A stretch of 64,000 nucleotides of DNA from Mangrovibacterium marinum (GTDB taxonomy: Bacteria; Bacteroidota; Bacteroidia; Bacteroidales; Prolixibacteraceae), in contig NZ_QAAD01000003.1 of NCBI RefSeq assembly GCF_003046625.1, positions 124,001-188,000 on the forward strand, read 5' to 3'. Of this stretch, positions 8,547 through 18,533 are shown one piece after another; positions within the stretch are counted from its first letter, which is position 1; the number at the start of each line of letters is the position of its first letter. A program made the position numbers and the translations under genes. Under the pieces are notes generated by a model. That model did no database searches. It was not told the DNA's origin and worked only from the letters and a program-made list of their open reading frames with translations.

Positions 8547-10961
8547 ATGAAACCAGTTGCACTCCTAACCATCCTGCTCGGCCTGCTTTTCACCAACAGT
8601 CTTCATGCGCAAATGCTGAATGCGCTGCTGTCCGGAACGGTTTCTTCCGACAAAGGTGAAGCGCTGGCCGAGGTCAATATTAGTTTGAAGGGCTACCCCA
8701 TTGGCACCACAACGGACAAAAACGGGCACTACACGCTGCAAATTCCGGTCAACCGCCAGTTGACCATCGTCTTTTCGATGATTGGTTGCCAAACACAAGA
8801 GCAAACACTGCAAGTCAAAGCCAGCGACCAAATAAAGCTCGACATTCAACTGGCTGAAAGCAACGAAAACATTGCAGAAGTGACGGTCCGGCAGCAACGA
8901 GCACAGCAGAACATGTCGCGCATTGATCCGCAGTTTGGTGCCGTGATTCCTGATGCCTCGTCGGGAGCCGTCGAGGCCCTGATCAAAACGCTGCCGGGGG
9001 TATCAACCAACAACGAGCTAAGCTCACAATACTCGGTTCGCGGCGGCAATTACGACGAAAACCTGGTGTATGTGAACGACATTGAAGTTTACCGGCCGTT
9101 CCTGCTTCAGTCGGGTCAACAGGAAGGATTAAGCTTCATCAATGCCGATCTGGTTTCGTCCATCGAATTTTCCAGCGGTGGTTTCGATGCCAAATACGGC
9201 GACAAAATGGCCTCGGTGCTCGACATTCGCTACCGACAACCCAAATCGTTCGCAGCATCGGCCTCGGCCAGCTTGTTGGGCGGTGCGCTTCATGTTGAAG
9301 ATGCCAGCAAAAACAAGAAACTAAGTTTTATTGGCGGCGCCCGCTACAAAACCAACCGGTACTTGCTGAACAGCCTGGATGAAGAGGGCGACTACAACCC
9401 GGATTACACGGATCTGCAAGCCTACGTTACCTATCGTTTTTCGGATGCCTTCGATATTTCGTTCCTGGGTAATATGGCGAGCAACGACTACCTTTTCATT
9501 CCGCAAACCCGCACAACAAGCTTTGGCACCTGGACCCAGCCTTTGCAAGCCAAAGTCTACTTCAACGGGCAGGAGAAAGATCATTTCAACACCAAGCTGG
9601 GAGCACTGGCCTTCAACTTTCATCCCGACAATCAGCTCAATTTAAAGTTCATTTTTTCCGCATTTAATACAAACGAAGAAGTCAGTTACGATATTGAAGG
9701 ACAATACTACCTGAATGAACTGGAGCGCGATTGGTCAACCTCCGGAACCGGCGACAGCATTCTGAACCTGGGCGTTGGCAGTTTTCTGAACCATGCCCGC
9801 AACAAACTGGATGCGACCGTTTTCAGTATCACCAACAAAGGAGCCTACAACTCGGAAGAGCACCTGCTGAACTGGGGGATTAAATTTCAGTTCGAAGATG
9901 TTGACGACCGGGTAAACGAATGGGTGATGCGCGACTCAACAGGTTACTCACTGCCCTACTCGCCAACCGAAGTTCTTCTGTACAGCAGCTCCAATACCGA
10001 CAATCAATTTTCGAGCTGGCAAGCGTCGGCACACCTTCAGGATACCTGGGCCATCCCAATGGAATCAGGCAAGCTTTTTCTCACCTCTGGCTTGCGGGCC
10101 AACTACCGCGAGTGTTCGGGCGAATTTTTGCTCAGCCCGCGCGTGTCGGCTAGCTACGTCCCCGATTGGGAAAGGCAATTCATTTTCCATCTTTCGGGCG
10201 GGCGTTACGTACAACCTGCCTTTATCAAGGAGCTGAAAGACCGTACCGGAAATGTTTATCCGGATACCAAAGCTCAAAAATCGTGGCAACTGGTCGCAGG
10301 AAGCGAATACCTTTTTCAGGCCTGGGATCGCCCTTTTCGGTTTAAGTCGGAACTATACTACAAGTATTTTTCGAACCTCACTCCTTATCAGGTCAACAAT
10401 GTGCAAATCCAATACTTGGCCGATCAGCAAGCCACAGGCTATGCAGCAGGCCTGGATCTGAGCATTCATGGCGAATTTGTCAGCGGCGTGCAATCGTGGG
10501 CCAGTATCTCGCTGTTGCAAACCGAAGAAAATGTCAAGGGCGACGGTCATGGCTGGATTCCCCGGCCAACCGACCAGCTTCTAACTTTCAGTCTGTTTTT
10601 TCAGGATTATTTTCCCGGCGATCCAAGCTACAAACTTCACTTAGCGGCCTTTTACGGATCGCGCCTGCCATCGGGCCCTCCAAACGGCGAACGCTATATG
10701 GATAACTTTCGGATGCCGCCTTACCGGCGAATAGACCTGGGCATTTCAAAAAGTATCATCAATGCGGTTTCAACTGAACCGAAAAGTGCTTTGCTAAAAA
10801 AAATCAAAGAGCTGTCGCTGAGTCTGGAAGTCCTCAATCTACTGGGCATTAAAAATACAGTTTCGTATTTCTGGGTAAGCAGTCATTACGGCGATATGTA
10901 TGGTGTGCCCAACTACCTCACCGAACGAAAACTAAACTTACGATTGTCTCTTAAGTTTTAG
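8547..10961 (+). CDS. TonB-dependent outer-membrane receptor with N-terminal carboxypeptidase-like domain
   Basis: 804 residues. A signal peptide ending LHAQ (residue 22) is followed by a CarboxypepD_reg-like domain (about 26-115; GTVSSDKGEALAEVNISLKG), a plug domain (about 120-230; LIKTLPGVSTNNELSSQYSV, RGGNYDENLVYVND) and a beta-barrel that ends in LRLSLKF. The family imports siderophores, cobalamin or oligomers with TonB energy. It lacks the SusC signature and has no SusD partner, so it belongs to the general TonB receptor class. It stands alone: the minus-strand neighbour diverges, and the next plus gene is 191 bases on. Substrate unknown. Confidence 0.93.
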   Translation: MKPVALLTILLGLLFTNSLHAQMLNALLSGTVSSDKGEALAEVNISLKGYPIGTTTDKNGHYTLQIPVNRQLTIVFSMIGCQTQEQTLQVKASDQIKLDIQLAESNENIAEVTVRQQRAQQNMSRIDPQFGAVIPDASSGAVEALIKTLPGVSTNNELSSQYSVRGGNYDENLVYVNDIEVYRPFLLQSGQQEGLSFINADLVSSIEFSSGGFDAKYGDKMASVLDIRYRQPKSFAASASASLLGGALHVEDASKNKKLSFIGGARYKTNRYLLNSLDEEGDYNPDYTDLQAYVTYRFSDAFDISFLGNMASNDYLFIPQTRTTSFGTWTQPLQAKVYFNGQEKDHFNTKLGALAFNFHPDNQLNLKFIFSAFNTNEEVSYDIEGQYYLNELERDWSTSGTGDSILNLGVGSFLNHARNKLDATVFSITNKGAYNSEEHLLNWGIKFQFEDVDDRVNEWVMRDSTGYSLPYSPTEVLLYSSSNTDNQFSSWQASAHLQDTWAIPMESGKLFLTSGLRANYRECSGEFLLSPRVSASYVPDWERQFIFHLSGGRYVQPAFIKELKDRTGNVYPDTKAQKSWQLVAGSEYLFQAWDRPFRFKSELYYKYFSNLTPYQVNNVQIQYLADQQATGYAAGLDLSIHGEFVSGVQSWASISLLQTEENVKGDGHGWIPRPTDQLLTFSLFFQDYFPGDPSYKLHLAAFYGSRLPSGPPNGERYMDNFRMPPYRRIDLGISKSIINAVSTEPKSALLKKIKELSLSLEVLNLLGIKNTVSYFWVSSHYGDMYGVPNYLTERKLNLRLSLKF

Positions 10962-11152
10962 CGAATGATATAAGCCTACATCAAAAAGAAAACAGCATAA
11001 AACGTCCGTCTCTTTTCTGATTAATACTTGGGTTGAAAAAGCTCTTTCTCGCCAACAGCGTCTATCGCCGGGCAACGCCCAACAGTCCTTCGTCTGAAAA
11101 CTTTTGCACACAACATCTGTTCTAATAAGCTAAAAATAAAGAACAGCTCATC

Positions 11153-13174
11153 ATGTCGACACACCAATACACCAACGATCTGATTCATGAAACATCAGCT
11201 TATCTGTTGCAGCATGCCCACAATCCGGTAAACTGGATGCCTTGGGGTGACGCCGCCTTCCAAAAGGCGAAAGCCGAAAATAAGTTATTGCTGATCAGCA
11301 TCGGCTATGCGGCCTGCCATTGGTGTCATGTCATGGAACAGGAGTCGTTTGAAGATGAGCAAGTCGCCAAGGTGATGAATCAGCATTTTGTGTGTATCAA
11401 GATTGACCGGGAGGAGCGCCCCGATGTGGATCAGCTATACATGACTGCCGTGCAACTAATGACACAACGGGGCGGCTGGCCGCTAAATGCGGTGGCCCTG
11501 CCCGATGGCCGGCCAATCTGGGGCGGCACTTATTTCCCCAAAAATGTTTGGATGAATAGCTTGCAACAAATTGCAGACTATCACAGCAAATACCCCGAAA
11601 AGACAAGTGAATATGCGGATAAACTAACCGAAGGCATCACACAAAGCGCACTGATTCCGGTGACTGCGGAAGTTCAACAGATTGACCTGCCAGCAATGAG
11701 GAAAGCGGTTGATAACTGGCAACATCATTTCGACCTGGAGGATGGTGGCAGCAAAGGTGCTCCGAAATTTATGCTGCCCGTTAACTTACAGTTTTTGCTC
11801 CGATGGGCGCACCAGGAGCCCAACGCGGCTGTTGAAACGCATCTGCTAAACAGCTTGGAGAAGATGGCCTTTGGCGGCATTTACGATCAGGTTGGCGGCG
11901 GCTTTGCCCGCTATTCCACCGACTCGTTTTGGAAGGTACCACACTTCGAAAAAATGCTGTACGACAACGGACAACTCCTGAGTTTATACGCCCAGGCTTA
12001 CCGAAAATTCGGGAACGAAATGTACCGGCAAGTTGTGCGCGAAACGGTTGACTGGTTAAAAGCGGACATGCTTTCACCAGAAAACGGCTTCTACTGTTCG
12101 CTGGATGCTGACAGCGACGGCATTGAAGGCAAATACTATGTCTGGCAACAAACCGAGCTACAGGATCTGATCAAAGAAGAATACGGACTGTTTGCAAATT
12201 ATTTCAATGTAAATGATAACGGTTATTGGGAGGACGGCAATTACATTCTGCTTCGCCGGCAAAGTGATTCTACCTTCGCAAAAATCCACTCACTTGAGCT
12301 TGAGCAACTGCAATTAAAAGTTGCCCGATGGAAAAGCCTGCTTCGGCAAGCACGCAACAAACGGGTACGCCCGGGGCTGGATGACAAAATTCTGACTTCG
12401 TGGAATGCTTTGGTTGTAAGCGGACTGGCTGAAAGCTTCAAAGCCTTCGGTGAGCACGAGTATCTAGAGCTGGCTGAAAAAAACATGGATTTCCTGCTCA
12501 ACAAGCTTCAAACAAAACCGGGTATTTTGTTGCATTCCTATAAAAACGGACAAGCCAAAATTGAAGCTTTCCTTGAGGACTATGCCTCGATGATTCAGGC
12601 CTTGATCGATTTATTTGAAGTAACCGGGAAAACCGACTACCTGACACAGGCCGATCGCTTTTGCGAAACTTGCTTCCGCGATTTTTACGATGCCGAACGC
12701 ACCATCTTCTACTTTAGTCGAGAGGGACAAACAGACCTGATTAGCCGTAGCATTGAGGTGCAGGACAATGTTATTCCCGCCTCCAATTCCATAATGGCGC
12801 ACAACCTGGTGCGTCTGGGCCATTTAACAGACAACCATCGCTACCCGATTACTGCCCGTGCCATGCTGCTGGTTGTTTCCGACAGCGTTTTGAAATATCC
12901 CGCCGGGCATGCCAACTGGATGAGCCTGGCACTGAGCTTTGCCAAGGAGCTTTTTGAGGTTGCCATTTCGGGCGAAAAAGCAATTGCCATCTCTCGAGAG
13001 ATACAACAACACTACTTGCCCAATTGCATTTTTTGCCCGGGCAATACCGAACAGCTTCCGCTGCTTTATAATCGTGTTAAACCCGGGGTGAACCAAATAT
13101 ATGTATGCCACAATCAAGCCTGCCGGTTGCCGGTTAGCACAGTTTCGGAGGCCCTAAAGCTAATTGAACCTTAA
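11153..13174 (+). CDS. Thioredoxin-fold DUF255 protein, YyaL/SSP411 (spermatogenesis-associated protein 20) family
   Basis: 673 residues, full length for the family. The N-terminal DUF255/thioredoxin-like domain carries [13 protein letters not shown] and the redox-type C55-H-W-C58 motif in [12 protein letters not shown], followed by [15 protein letters not shown] and RGGWPLNA, all hallmarks of the family. The C-terminal two-thirds is an alpha/alpha barrel like that of N-acylglucosamine epimerases ([40 protein letters not shown]). There is no signal peptide, so it is cytosolic. The biochemical role is not established. It is monocistronic and ends in a four-base stop overlap with the convergent MOSC gene. 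Confidence 0.92.
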   Translation: MSTHQYTNDLIHETSAYLLQHAHNPVNWMPWGDAAFQKAKAENKLLLISIGYAACHWCHVMEQESFEDEQVAKVMNQHFVCIKIDREERPDVDQLYMTAVQLMTQRGGWPLNAVALPDGRPIWGGTYFPKNVWMNSLQQIADYHSKYPEKTSEYADKLTEGITQSALIPVTAEVQQIDLPAMRKAVDNWQHHFDLEDGGSKGAPKFMLPVNLQFLLRWAHQEPNAAVETHLLNSLEKMAFGGIYDQVGGGFARYSTDSFWKVPHFEKMLYDNGQLLSLYAQAYRKFGNEMYRQVVRETVDWLKADMLSPENGFYCSLDADSDGIEGKYYVWQQTELQDLIKEEYGLFANYFNVNDNGYWEDGNYILLRRQSDSTFAKIHSLELEQLQLKVARWKSLLRQARNKRVRPGLDDKILTSWNALVVSGLAESFKAFGEHEYLELAEKNMDFLLNKLQTKPGILLHSYKNGQAKIEAFLEDYASMIQALIDLFEVTGKTDYLTQADRFCETCFRDFYDAERTIFYFSREGQTDLISRSIEVQDNVIPASNSIMAHNLVRLGHLTDNHRYPITARAMLLVVSDSVLKYPAGHANWMSLALSFAKELFEVAISGEKAIAISREIQQHYLPNCIFCPGNTEQLPLLYNRVKPGVNQIYVCHNQACRLPVSTVSEALKLIEP

Positions 13175-13824
13175 AGTGGGTCGCCGGCTTGCCGCAAACG
13201 CTTGGTCAGATCTTTCCGGCAGGATGCGGCCATTTCGGGAATGGCAACTGCTCTTTGCAATTTTTCGATGTTGCGACGCTCATGCGTAAAAAGCGAAAAC
13301 ACTTCGGTCAGAGTCATATTTGCAGTTGCTGGTTCCAGCAATTGCATCGTATCGCCGGTTTTCACTGCCCCTTCCTGTAATACACGCACATAAACCCCGG
13401 GATAGGGTGCGTTCCAGAAATCGGCAACAATTTGGGGATTGCCGGCACGAATACCCAGCTTGTAGCAGGGCTGACGAGGCTGGGTGACCTGAACGATGGC
13501 GTCGCCCAAACGATAAACAGCACCAATTCGAATTTGCGATTCATCAATTCCCTCAACGGTCAGGTTTTCACCGAAGAAACCCAAGTCCCAATCCGCTTCC
13601 GGATAGCGGGCCTTCCACCACTTGTAATGATCGTGCGAATACAGATAGCAGGCTTTGTCCAAACCTCCGTGATATTTCCGATCCATCACATCATCCTTCG
13701 CGACATCTTCCTTTCCCAGCAAGATTGGTTCATCAACCGGATATTTATACATTCCGGTCAACTCTTTTTTGCCGCGCCATACAATCTCGACAGCCTGCCC
13801 AATATTAGTTGAAACAACTTTCAT
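13171..13824 (-). CDS. MOSC-domain protein, YiiM type
   Basis: 217 residues, close to the size of E. coli YiiM. The MOSC core is visible: [20 protein letters not shown], then [16 protein letters not shown] and RQPCYKLG containing the conserved Cys of the MOSC domain. MOSC domains handle sulfur bound to the molybdenum cofactor or related N-hydroxylated substrates; YiiM reduces N-hydroxylated bases in E. coli. A C-terminal YiiM-like three-helix tail follows ([20 protein letters not shown]). The gene sits 10 bases downstream of the ywbE-like gene in a two-gene minus-strand operon. I would not assign a substrate here. Confidence 0.88.
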   Translation of the reverse strand: MKVVSTNIGQAVEIVWRGKKELTGMYKYPVDEPILLGKEDVAKDDVMDRKYHGGLDKACYLYSHDHYKWWKARYPEADWDLGFFGENLTVEGIDESQIRIGAVYRLGDAIVQVTQPRQPCYKLGIRAGNPQIVADFWNAPYPGVYVRVLQEGAVKTGDTMQLLEPATANMTLTEVFSLFTHERRNIEKLQRAVAIPEMAASCRKDLTKRLRQAGDPL

Positions 13825-13834
13825 AAGCGTCCGT

Positions 13835-14035
13835 TTAATCGTCTTCTAAAATTTGTTGTACCCGTCCCACTTCGCCGGTTTCCAAACGCACTTTTATACC
13901 GTGCGGATGGCTTGACGAGTTGGTCAAAATCCGTTCTACATATCCTTCTGTCAATTCGCCACTGCGCTGATTATGCTTTTCAACGATCATTACATGGCTC
14001 TCAATTTTCACATTCGATCTTTTTCGTCCGTCCAT
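13835..14035 (-). CDS. ywbE: YwbE-family small protein (DUF2196)
   Basis: 66 residues. The whole protein matches the YwbE pattern: VMIVEKHNQRSGELTEGYVE followed by ILTNSSSHPHGIKVRLETG and a GRVQQI tail. The family is a small SH3-like beta protein found widely in bacteria with no proven role. It lies 10 bases upstream of the MOSC gene on the same strand, and a terminator of the lipoprotein gene upstream separates them. Confidence 0.88.
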   Translation of the reverse strand: MDGRKRSNVKIESHVMIVEKHNQRSGELTEGYVERILTNSSSHPHGIKVRLETGEVGRVQQILEDD

Positions 14036-14111
14036 ACCGATTTATTTTCCACGAAAGTACAAACAAAAAATGTGAAAGCTGAAGATGAATGACGCTCAGC
14101 CCCGACGACCG

Positions 14112-14147
14112 CAAAAAAACAGAGGCCGCCCCGAACGGAACAGCCTC
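14112..14147 (-). terminator. Rho-independent terminator of the lipoprotein gene
   Basis: On the minus strand, a GAGGC...GCCTC hairpin (14122-14147) is followed by a T-rich run TGTTTTTTT (14112-14121), 20-odd bases after the lipoprotein stop. Confidence 0.7.
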
Positions 14148-14169
14148 AAATATTATCTTTTGCAATCGA

Positions 14170-15066
14170 TTACGGTATAAACTGCCGGTAATAATTCGCC
14201 TTTTCCTTATTATCGAAACGTGTGTAAATATTCGTCAGATAAGTGGCGTAGCTGGCTTTCTGTTCCATTTCCCACAGTTTGGTGAAGCAATCGAGCGACT
14301 TCTGAAAGTTTCCGTTAATCACTTTCAGCTCCTGCGTTAAATGCAGGTATTGCAAATGCGTATGTTTTTTCTGGTAGGCCTTCATCTCGGCCTGGTAACT
14401 GTCTTCGGCCCTGCGATACAGCGTCTCGCCCAGCCATTCCAAAGCCTTCACATTTTCCGGGTCAGCTTTTACCAGGTCTTGGGCAATAGCCTCAGTCAGG
14501 GCGGCATCATCGCCTTTCGACACCATTTTGAAATACTCCACCAGGTATTCTTTTTCGTGCCGTTGCTCGTCGCTCAAGTCCGGCCAGATCGCTTTTGCCT
14601 GTTCATCGTTTTTCATCATCGCGTAAAGCTCGAACAAGCGACCATTCACCTGGCTGATCTCCGGGGCCGCCGCATATTTTTCCTTGAAGGTTTCGAGGGC
14701 AGTCAGCTCGTTCGGAATTTCATTTTGGCCGCGGTATATTTTGGCCAGCTCCAGCTGCAATTCCGGAGCTGAATAGCCGCCGGCAGCAGCCAGCCCAATC
14801 CAGCTTTCAGCCAAATCCTTCCGGTCAGCTTCCAACGCCACATTGGCGGCCTGTGCGTAATTCTCCGCAGCAACTTCGTTTCCTTTTGCCGTTTGCTCAT
14901 CAAAATAAGCGTTCCACGACTCAGCCGCTGCAAGGTAATTTCCTTCGGTCTCCATCTGCCGGGCTACATCCTGATGCATCACCATCACTTTTCCCGTGCT
15001 ACACGAGGCCGAAAACACGGTCAGTGCCATAGCCATCAATCCAATACTTTGTCTAATTCTACTCAT
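14170..15066 (-). CDS. Hypothetical lipoprotein with TPR-like helices
   Basis: 298 residues. The N-terminal signal ends VFSASCSTG, so it is a lipoprotein. The rest is alpha-helical with TPR-like spacing of small and aromatic residues (YLAAAESWNAYFDEQ, AEDSYQAEMKAYQKK, PENVKALEWLGETLYRRAED), ending YRQFIP. Such lipoproteins usually scaffold envelope complexes, but no partner is visible here. A Bacteroidota promoter (TTTG-N20-TATTTTTG) lies 140 bases upstream and a terminator follows, so it is transcribed alone. I do not recognise a named family. Confidence 0.8.
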   Translation of the reverse strand: MSRIRQSIGLMAMALTVFSASCSTGKVMVMHQDVARQMETEGNYLAAAESWNAYFDEQTAKGNEVAAENYAQAANVALEADRKDLAESWIGLAAAGGYSAPELQLELAKIYRGQNEIPNELTALETFKEKYAAAPEISQVNGRLFELYAMMKNDEQAKAIWPDLSDEQRHEKEYLVEYFKMVSKGDDAALTEAIAQDLVKADPENVKALEWLGETLYRRAEDSYQAEMKAYQKKHTHLQYLHLTQELKVINGNFQKSLDCFTKLWEMEQKASYATYLTNIYTRFDNKEKANYYRQFIP

Positions 15067-15205
15067 ATTTTTTCTGTTTATTTTTCAATACGTCTTCTCC
15101 CCGACATCAGTCTTCCGCCAGGTTCGCTGATTCAATTTCTGTTTTGAAAATGATCCACTACTATGTAAAAGGAAACTAAATCGAAATTGCGTTAATCGAA
15201 TGACA

Positions 15206-15237
15206 CAAAAATATTACAAATGACATTCCATGCCAAA
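15206..15237 (-). promoter_or_regulatory. Bacteroidota promoter for the lipoprotein gene
   Basis: Read on the minus strand: -33 element TTTG (15234-15237), 20 bases, then -7 element TATTTTTG (15206-15213), a full match to TAnnTTTG. It implies a 5' leader of about 130 bases before the ATG at 15066. Confidence 0.6.
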
Positions 15238-15442
15238 ACGAAAGGCCACGGCGATCATCGGATCGACATAAACAACTGGAAAACACACACAAGCAACAAC
15301 AAAAAGCCGACACTGATGGCTAAGCCGTAAAACGAGCCATTATCAGATTGATAATCCACCGCCCCATTTTGAAACCACCGGCACTACAAAACAACGCTTC
15401 CGGCGGAGATAAAAAAGCGAATCAACCAGCTCCGACAAACCC

Positions 15443-15473
15443 AAAAAGCCACCGGTGCGAACAACCGATGGCT
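15443..15473 (-). terminator. Terminator of htpG
   Basis: On the minus strand GCCATCGGT pairs with ACCGGTGGC (hairpin 15448-15472) and is followed by TTTTT, 30 bases after the htpG stop. Confidence 0.8.
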
Positions 15474-15502
15474 TCATCAAATATTGCTTATCACATATCT
15501 GC

Positions 15503-17569
15503 TTAGTTAATCAGCTCGACGCTGCGACGCACAAACTTATCCAGATCGGCGCCTTTAAGCAGGCCATTGGCCAACAGTGCCAAGTCAACCAGTTGTTTTG
15601 CAAGCTTGCTGTCTTTACCAAAAGCGTCCAGTTTGCTGCGCTTATCGGCTTCCAGCTCGGTGATTTTCTTGCTCACATCATCCAGCTTTTCTTTGTCAGC
15701 GGCAGGAATTTCTTCATCCTTCTTGCCTTCTTTCGCTTTCTCCAGGCTTTCCTGTTCTGCTTTCAAGGTCGCAAGCGCTGCATTCGTTGTTTCAAGCTCG
15801 GCGCTCAAGGCTGCATCTTTTTCGGCCAACACCTTTTTCACCAGCGGATGATCGGTATTCACCACCAGATTCAGGCTTTCGGGCATATCGCCGTAAAAAT
15901 TCATGCCACCGCCACCTTGCAGTTTGCTCATATCTTTCATGCGACGCATAAATTCGTTGCGGGTGATCACCATAGGCTGACCGCTCTCGCCCATCGCTTT
16001 AAAGTCGATCATGTAATTAACGCCGTTGTTGGCCGGGCAAACCGCCTGAAACACGGGGCTCAGCTCTTCGCGTTCTTCCATGCTCAGCTTTTCGCTTTGA
16101 TCTTCTTTGGCAATTAAGTTATCAACCACGTCCGAGTCGATGCGCACAAATCGTTTCTTCTGATCGTTTTGCTCGAACTTATTAATCAGGTGAGTCGACA
16201 ATACATCATCCATCACGATGACATCGTAACCTTTATTTTTCGCTTCCTGAATAAATGTATATTGCTCTTCTTCGTTGCTGGCATACAGATAAATCAGATT
16301 TCCATCCTTATCGGTTTGGCTGTCCTTAATCAAGGTCTCATACTCGCTACTGGTGAAATATTTACCTTCGGTATTTTTAAACAAGAAGAAATCCTTTGCT
16401 TTATCTTCGAACTTCTCTTCGGTAAGCATTCCGTATTCAATGAAGATCTTCAGGTCGTCCCATTTCTTCTCGAAATCTTCGCGGCTGTCTTTGAAAAGTT
16501 GTTGCAAACGATCGGCCACCTTTTTGGTAACGTGGCTGCTGATCTTCTTCACATTCGAGTCGCTTTGCAGGTACGAACGCGACACGTTCAACGGAATATC
16601 CGGCGAGTCGATCACCCCGTGCAACAGGGTCAGGAAGTCGGGCACAATGCCTTCAACCGAGTCGGTAACAAATACCTGGTTACAGTAAAGCTGAATCTTG
16701 TTCTTCTGAACCTCGATGGTATTTTTCAGTTTGGGGAAATACAAAATACCAGTCAGGTTGAAGGGATAGTCCACATTCAGGTGAATGTTGAACAACGGTT
16801 CTTCACCAAAAGGATACAACTGCCGATAGAAAGACGCATAATCCTCCTCTTTCAAATCCACCGGCTTTTTCGTCCAGGCCGGGCTCGGATCGTTAATTTG
16901 ATTGTCCTCGTCGGTTTCCACTTCTTTTCCGTCTTTCCAATCCGTTTTCTTGCCGAAAACAACCGGAATTGGTAAAAACTTACAGTATTTATTCAGGATT
17001 TCGTCCAGGCGGGCTTTGTTCAGGAACTCTTCCGACTCTTCATTCACATACATGATAATGTCGGTTCCCACCTCGGCGCGTTCTGCTTCTTCCAGGATAT
17101 ACTCCGGACTTCCGTCGCATTCCCAACGTACGGCTTGTGCACCTTCTTTGTACGATTTCGTCACCACTTCAACCTTGTGCGAAACCATAAAGGACGAATA
17201 GAAACCCAAACCGAAGTGACCAATGATGGCATTGGCATCGTTCTTATATTTTTCAAGGAATTCGTTTGCTCCGGAGAAAGCAATCTGGTTGATGTACTTT
17301 TCAACCTCTTCGGCAGTCATCCCGATACCGTTATCCGAAACAGTGATGGTTTTCTTGTCCGCATCGAATGCAACACGCACTTTCGCATTTTCAACCGAAA
17401 CTGCTGTTTCGCCGCGCGCAGCCAAAGTCTTCAGCTTCTGCGTAGCATCCACCGCGTTCGAAACAATCTCGCGCAGGAAAATATCATGATCAGAATACAG
17501 GAATTTTTTAATAATCGGGAATAAGTTGTCGCTTGATACGCCAATTTTACCTTTTTGCATCGTCGTCAT
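15503..17569 (-). CDS. htpG: Molecular chaperone HtpG (Hsp90)
   Basis: 688 residues, typical of Bacteroidota HtpG. The GHKL ATPase domain is at the N-terminus: EIVSNAVDA (catalytic Glu and Asn), TVSDNGIGMT and IGHFGLGFYSSFMV, the Hsp90 signatures. The middle domain carries LNVSRSYLQ with the family arginine. A C-terminal dimerisation region ends FVRRSVELIN, after a Lys/Glu-rich insert (about 595-630). It is an ATP-driven dimeric cytosolic chaperone. It begins MTTMQKG, so the start could be the first or fourth codon. The gene is monocistronic with its own terminator and diverges from ahpC. I could not fix its promoter in the 326-base divergent gap. Confidence 0.98.
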   Translation of the reverse strand: MTTMQKGKIGVSSDNLFPIIKKFLYSDHDIFLREIVSNAVDATQKLKTLAARGETAVSVENAKVRVAFDADKKTITVSDNGIGMTAEEVEKYINQIAFSGANEFLEKYKNDANAIIGHFGLGFYSSFMVSHKVEVVTKSYKEGAQAVRWECDGSPEYILEEAERAEVGTDIIMYVNEESEEFLNKARLDEILNKYCKFLPIPVVFGKKTDWKDGKEVETDEDNQINDPSPAWTKKPVDLKEEDYASFYRQLYPFGEEPLFNIHLNVDYPFNLTGILYFPKLKNTIEVQKNKIQLYCNQVFVTDSVEGIVPDFLTLLHGVIDSPDIPLNVSRSYLQSDSNVKKISSHVTKKVADRLQQLFKDSREDFEKKWDDLKIFIEYGMLTEEKFEDKAKDFFLFKNTEGKYFTSSEYETLIKDSQTDKDGNLIYLYASNEEEQYTFIQEAKNKGYDVIVMDDVLSTHLINKFEQNDQKKRFVRIDSDVVDNLIAKEDQSEKLSMEEREELSPVFQAVCPANNGVNYMIDFKAMGESGQPMVITRNEFMRRMKDMSKLQGGGGMNFYGDMPESLNLVVNTDHPLVKKVLAEKDAALSAELETTNAALATLKAEQESLEKAKEGKKDEEIPAADKEKLDDVSKKITELEADKRSKLDAFGKDSKLAKQLVDLALLANGLLKGADLDKFVRRSVELIN

Positions 17570-17821
17570 ATTTTTAAATTTTAAACTTCGAATTTTTGAT
17601 TTTACCCCTGCTCTTTTTCAAAGCCTGTGCCAAGCTGCAAATGTGACGAATTGTCACCTCCTGTAAAAAAAACGTCGCCACAGCCACTTTCTGCCCGGTC
17701 AGATTTCAGAAAAAGTGACACCATTCGTGCTGCGAAAAAAGAGACAAAATCATCTTATTAAGGATATCGATTTGATTTACTGAACTCATAAATTTCATCT
17801 ATTAGTCATAGAATAAATCAG

Positions 17822-17853
17822 TTTGACGAGCATTGATTTCGTCCGTATGTTTG
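17822..17853 (+). promoter_or_regulatory. Bacteroidota promoter of ahpC
   Basis: TTTG (17822-17825), 20 bases, then TATGTTTG (17846-17853), a full match to TTTG/TAnnTTTG. Transcription should begin near 17860, giving a leader of about 36 bases. A short dyad, CTAT-N5-ATAG, just upstream (17799-17811) could be an operator such as an OxyR site, but its spacer is shorter than the classical one. Confidence 0.75.
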
Positions 17854-17895
17854 CAGCAGACAAATTGAAAAACAAACATTTAAAATTTAAAGAAT

Positions 17896-18459
17896 ATGTC
17901 ACAGATTGGTAAACAAATCGTCGATTTCAAAGTACAAGCTTACGTAAACAACGGCTTCCAGGAAGTATCCAAACAAGATGTTTTAGGCAAATGGTCTGTC
18001 TTCTTCTTCTACCCTGCCGACTTCACTTTTGTATGTCCTACTGAGTTGGAAGATTTAGCCGACCTATACGATCAGTTTAAAGTAACCGGCGCTGAAATTT
18101 ACTCGGTTTCAACCGACACGCATTTCGTGCACAAAGCATGGCAAGATGCTTCCGAAACCATCAAAAAAATTCAATATCCGATGCTGGGCGACCCAACAGG
18201 TGTTTTATCACGAGGTTTCGATGTAATGATTGAAGAAGCCGGTTTGGCCGAACGCGGAACGTTCATCGTCAATCCCGAAGGCGAAATTGTAGCTTACGAA
18301 GTTGTTGCCGGCAATGTAGGTCGTAACGCCGAAGAATTGCTTCGCCGACTGAAAGCCCTTCAATTTGTAGCAAGCCACGACGGTGAAGTTTGCCCTGCAA
18401 AATGGAAAGAAGGCGCTGAAACCCTGAAACCAAGCATCGATTTGGTTGGAAAAATCTAA
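17896..18459 (+). CDS. ahpC: Alkyl hydroperoxide reductase subunit C (typical 2-Cys peroxiredoxin)
   Basis: 187 residues, the standard AhpC length. The peroxidatic Cys is C47 in DFTFVCPTEL, with the Pro/Thr/Arg pocket; the resolving Cys is C166 in HDGEVCPAKW. It reduces H2O2 and organic peroxides in the cytosol and is recharged by AhpF, encoded 74 bases downstream. It has a clear own promoter, and a strong terminator stands between it and ahpF, so ahpC should be made in excess. The ATG at 17896 is the only sensible start. Confidence 0.98.
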   Translation: MSQIGKQIVDFKVQAYVNNGFQEVSKQDVLGKWSVFFFYPADFTFVCPTELEDLADLYDQFKVTGAEIYSVSTDTHFVHKAWQDASETIKKIQYPMLGDPTGVLSRGFDVMIEEAGLAERGTFIVNPEGEIVAYEVVAGNVGRNAEELLRRLKALQFVASHDGEVCPAKWKEGAETLKPSIDLVGKI

Positions 18460-18488
18460 TTGATACGTCAAAGTCATAACAACATTCG

Positions 18489-18521
18489 GGGAGAATTAAG
18501 TCAATTAATTCTCCCTTTTTT
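18489..18521 (+). terminator. Intra-operon terminator between ahpC and ahpF
   Basis: GGGAGAATTAA (18489-18499) pairs perfectly over 11 bp with TTAATTCTCCC (18505-18515), loop of five, followed by seven Ts. It stands 12 bases before the ahpF ATG, so ahpF is reached only by read-through or from an internal promoter. Confidence 0.85.
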
Positions 18522-18533
18522 ATCCTTAAAACC

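Noticed and set aside
15339-15355. Palindrome ATTATCA-GAT-TGATAAT resembling a Fur-type site
   Set aside because: It lies about 100 bases upstream of the lipoprotein promoter and 130 bases from the htpG stop, with no iron gene nearby; too weak to call.
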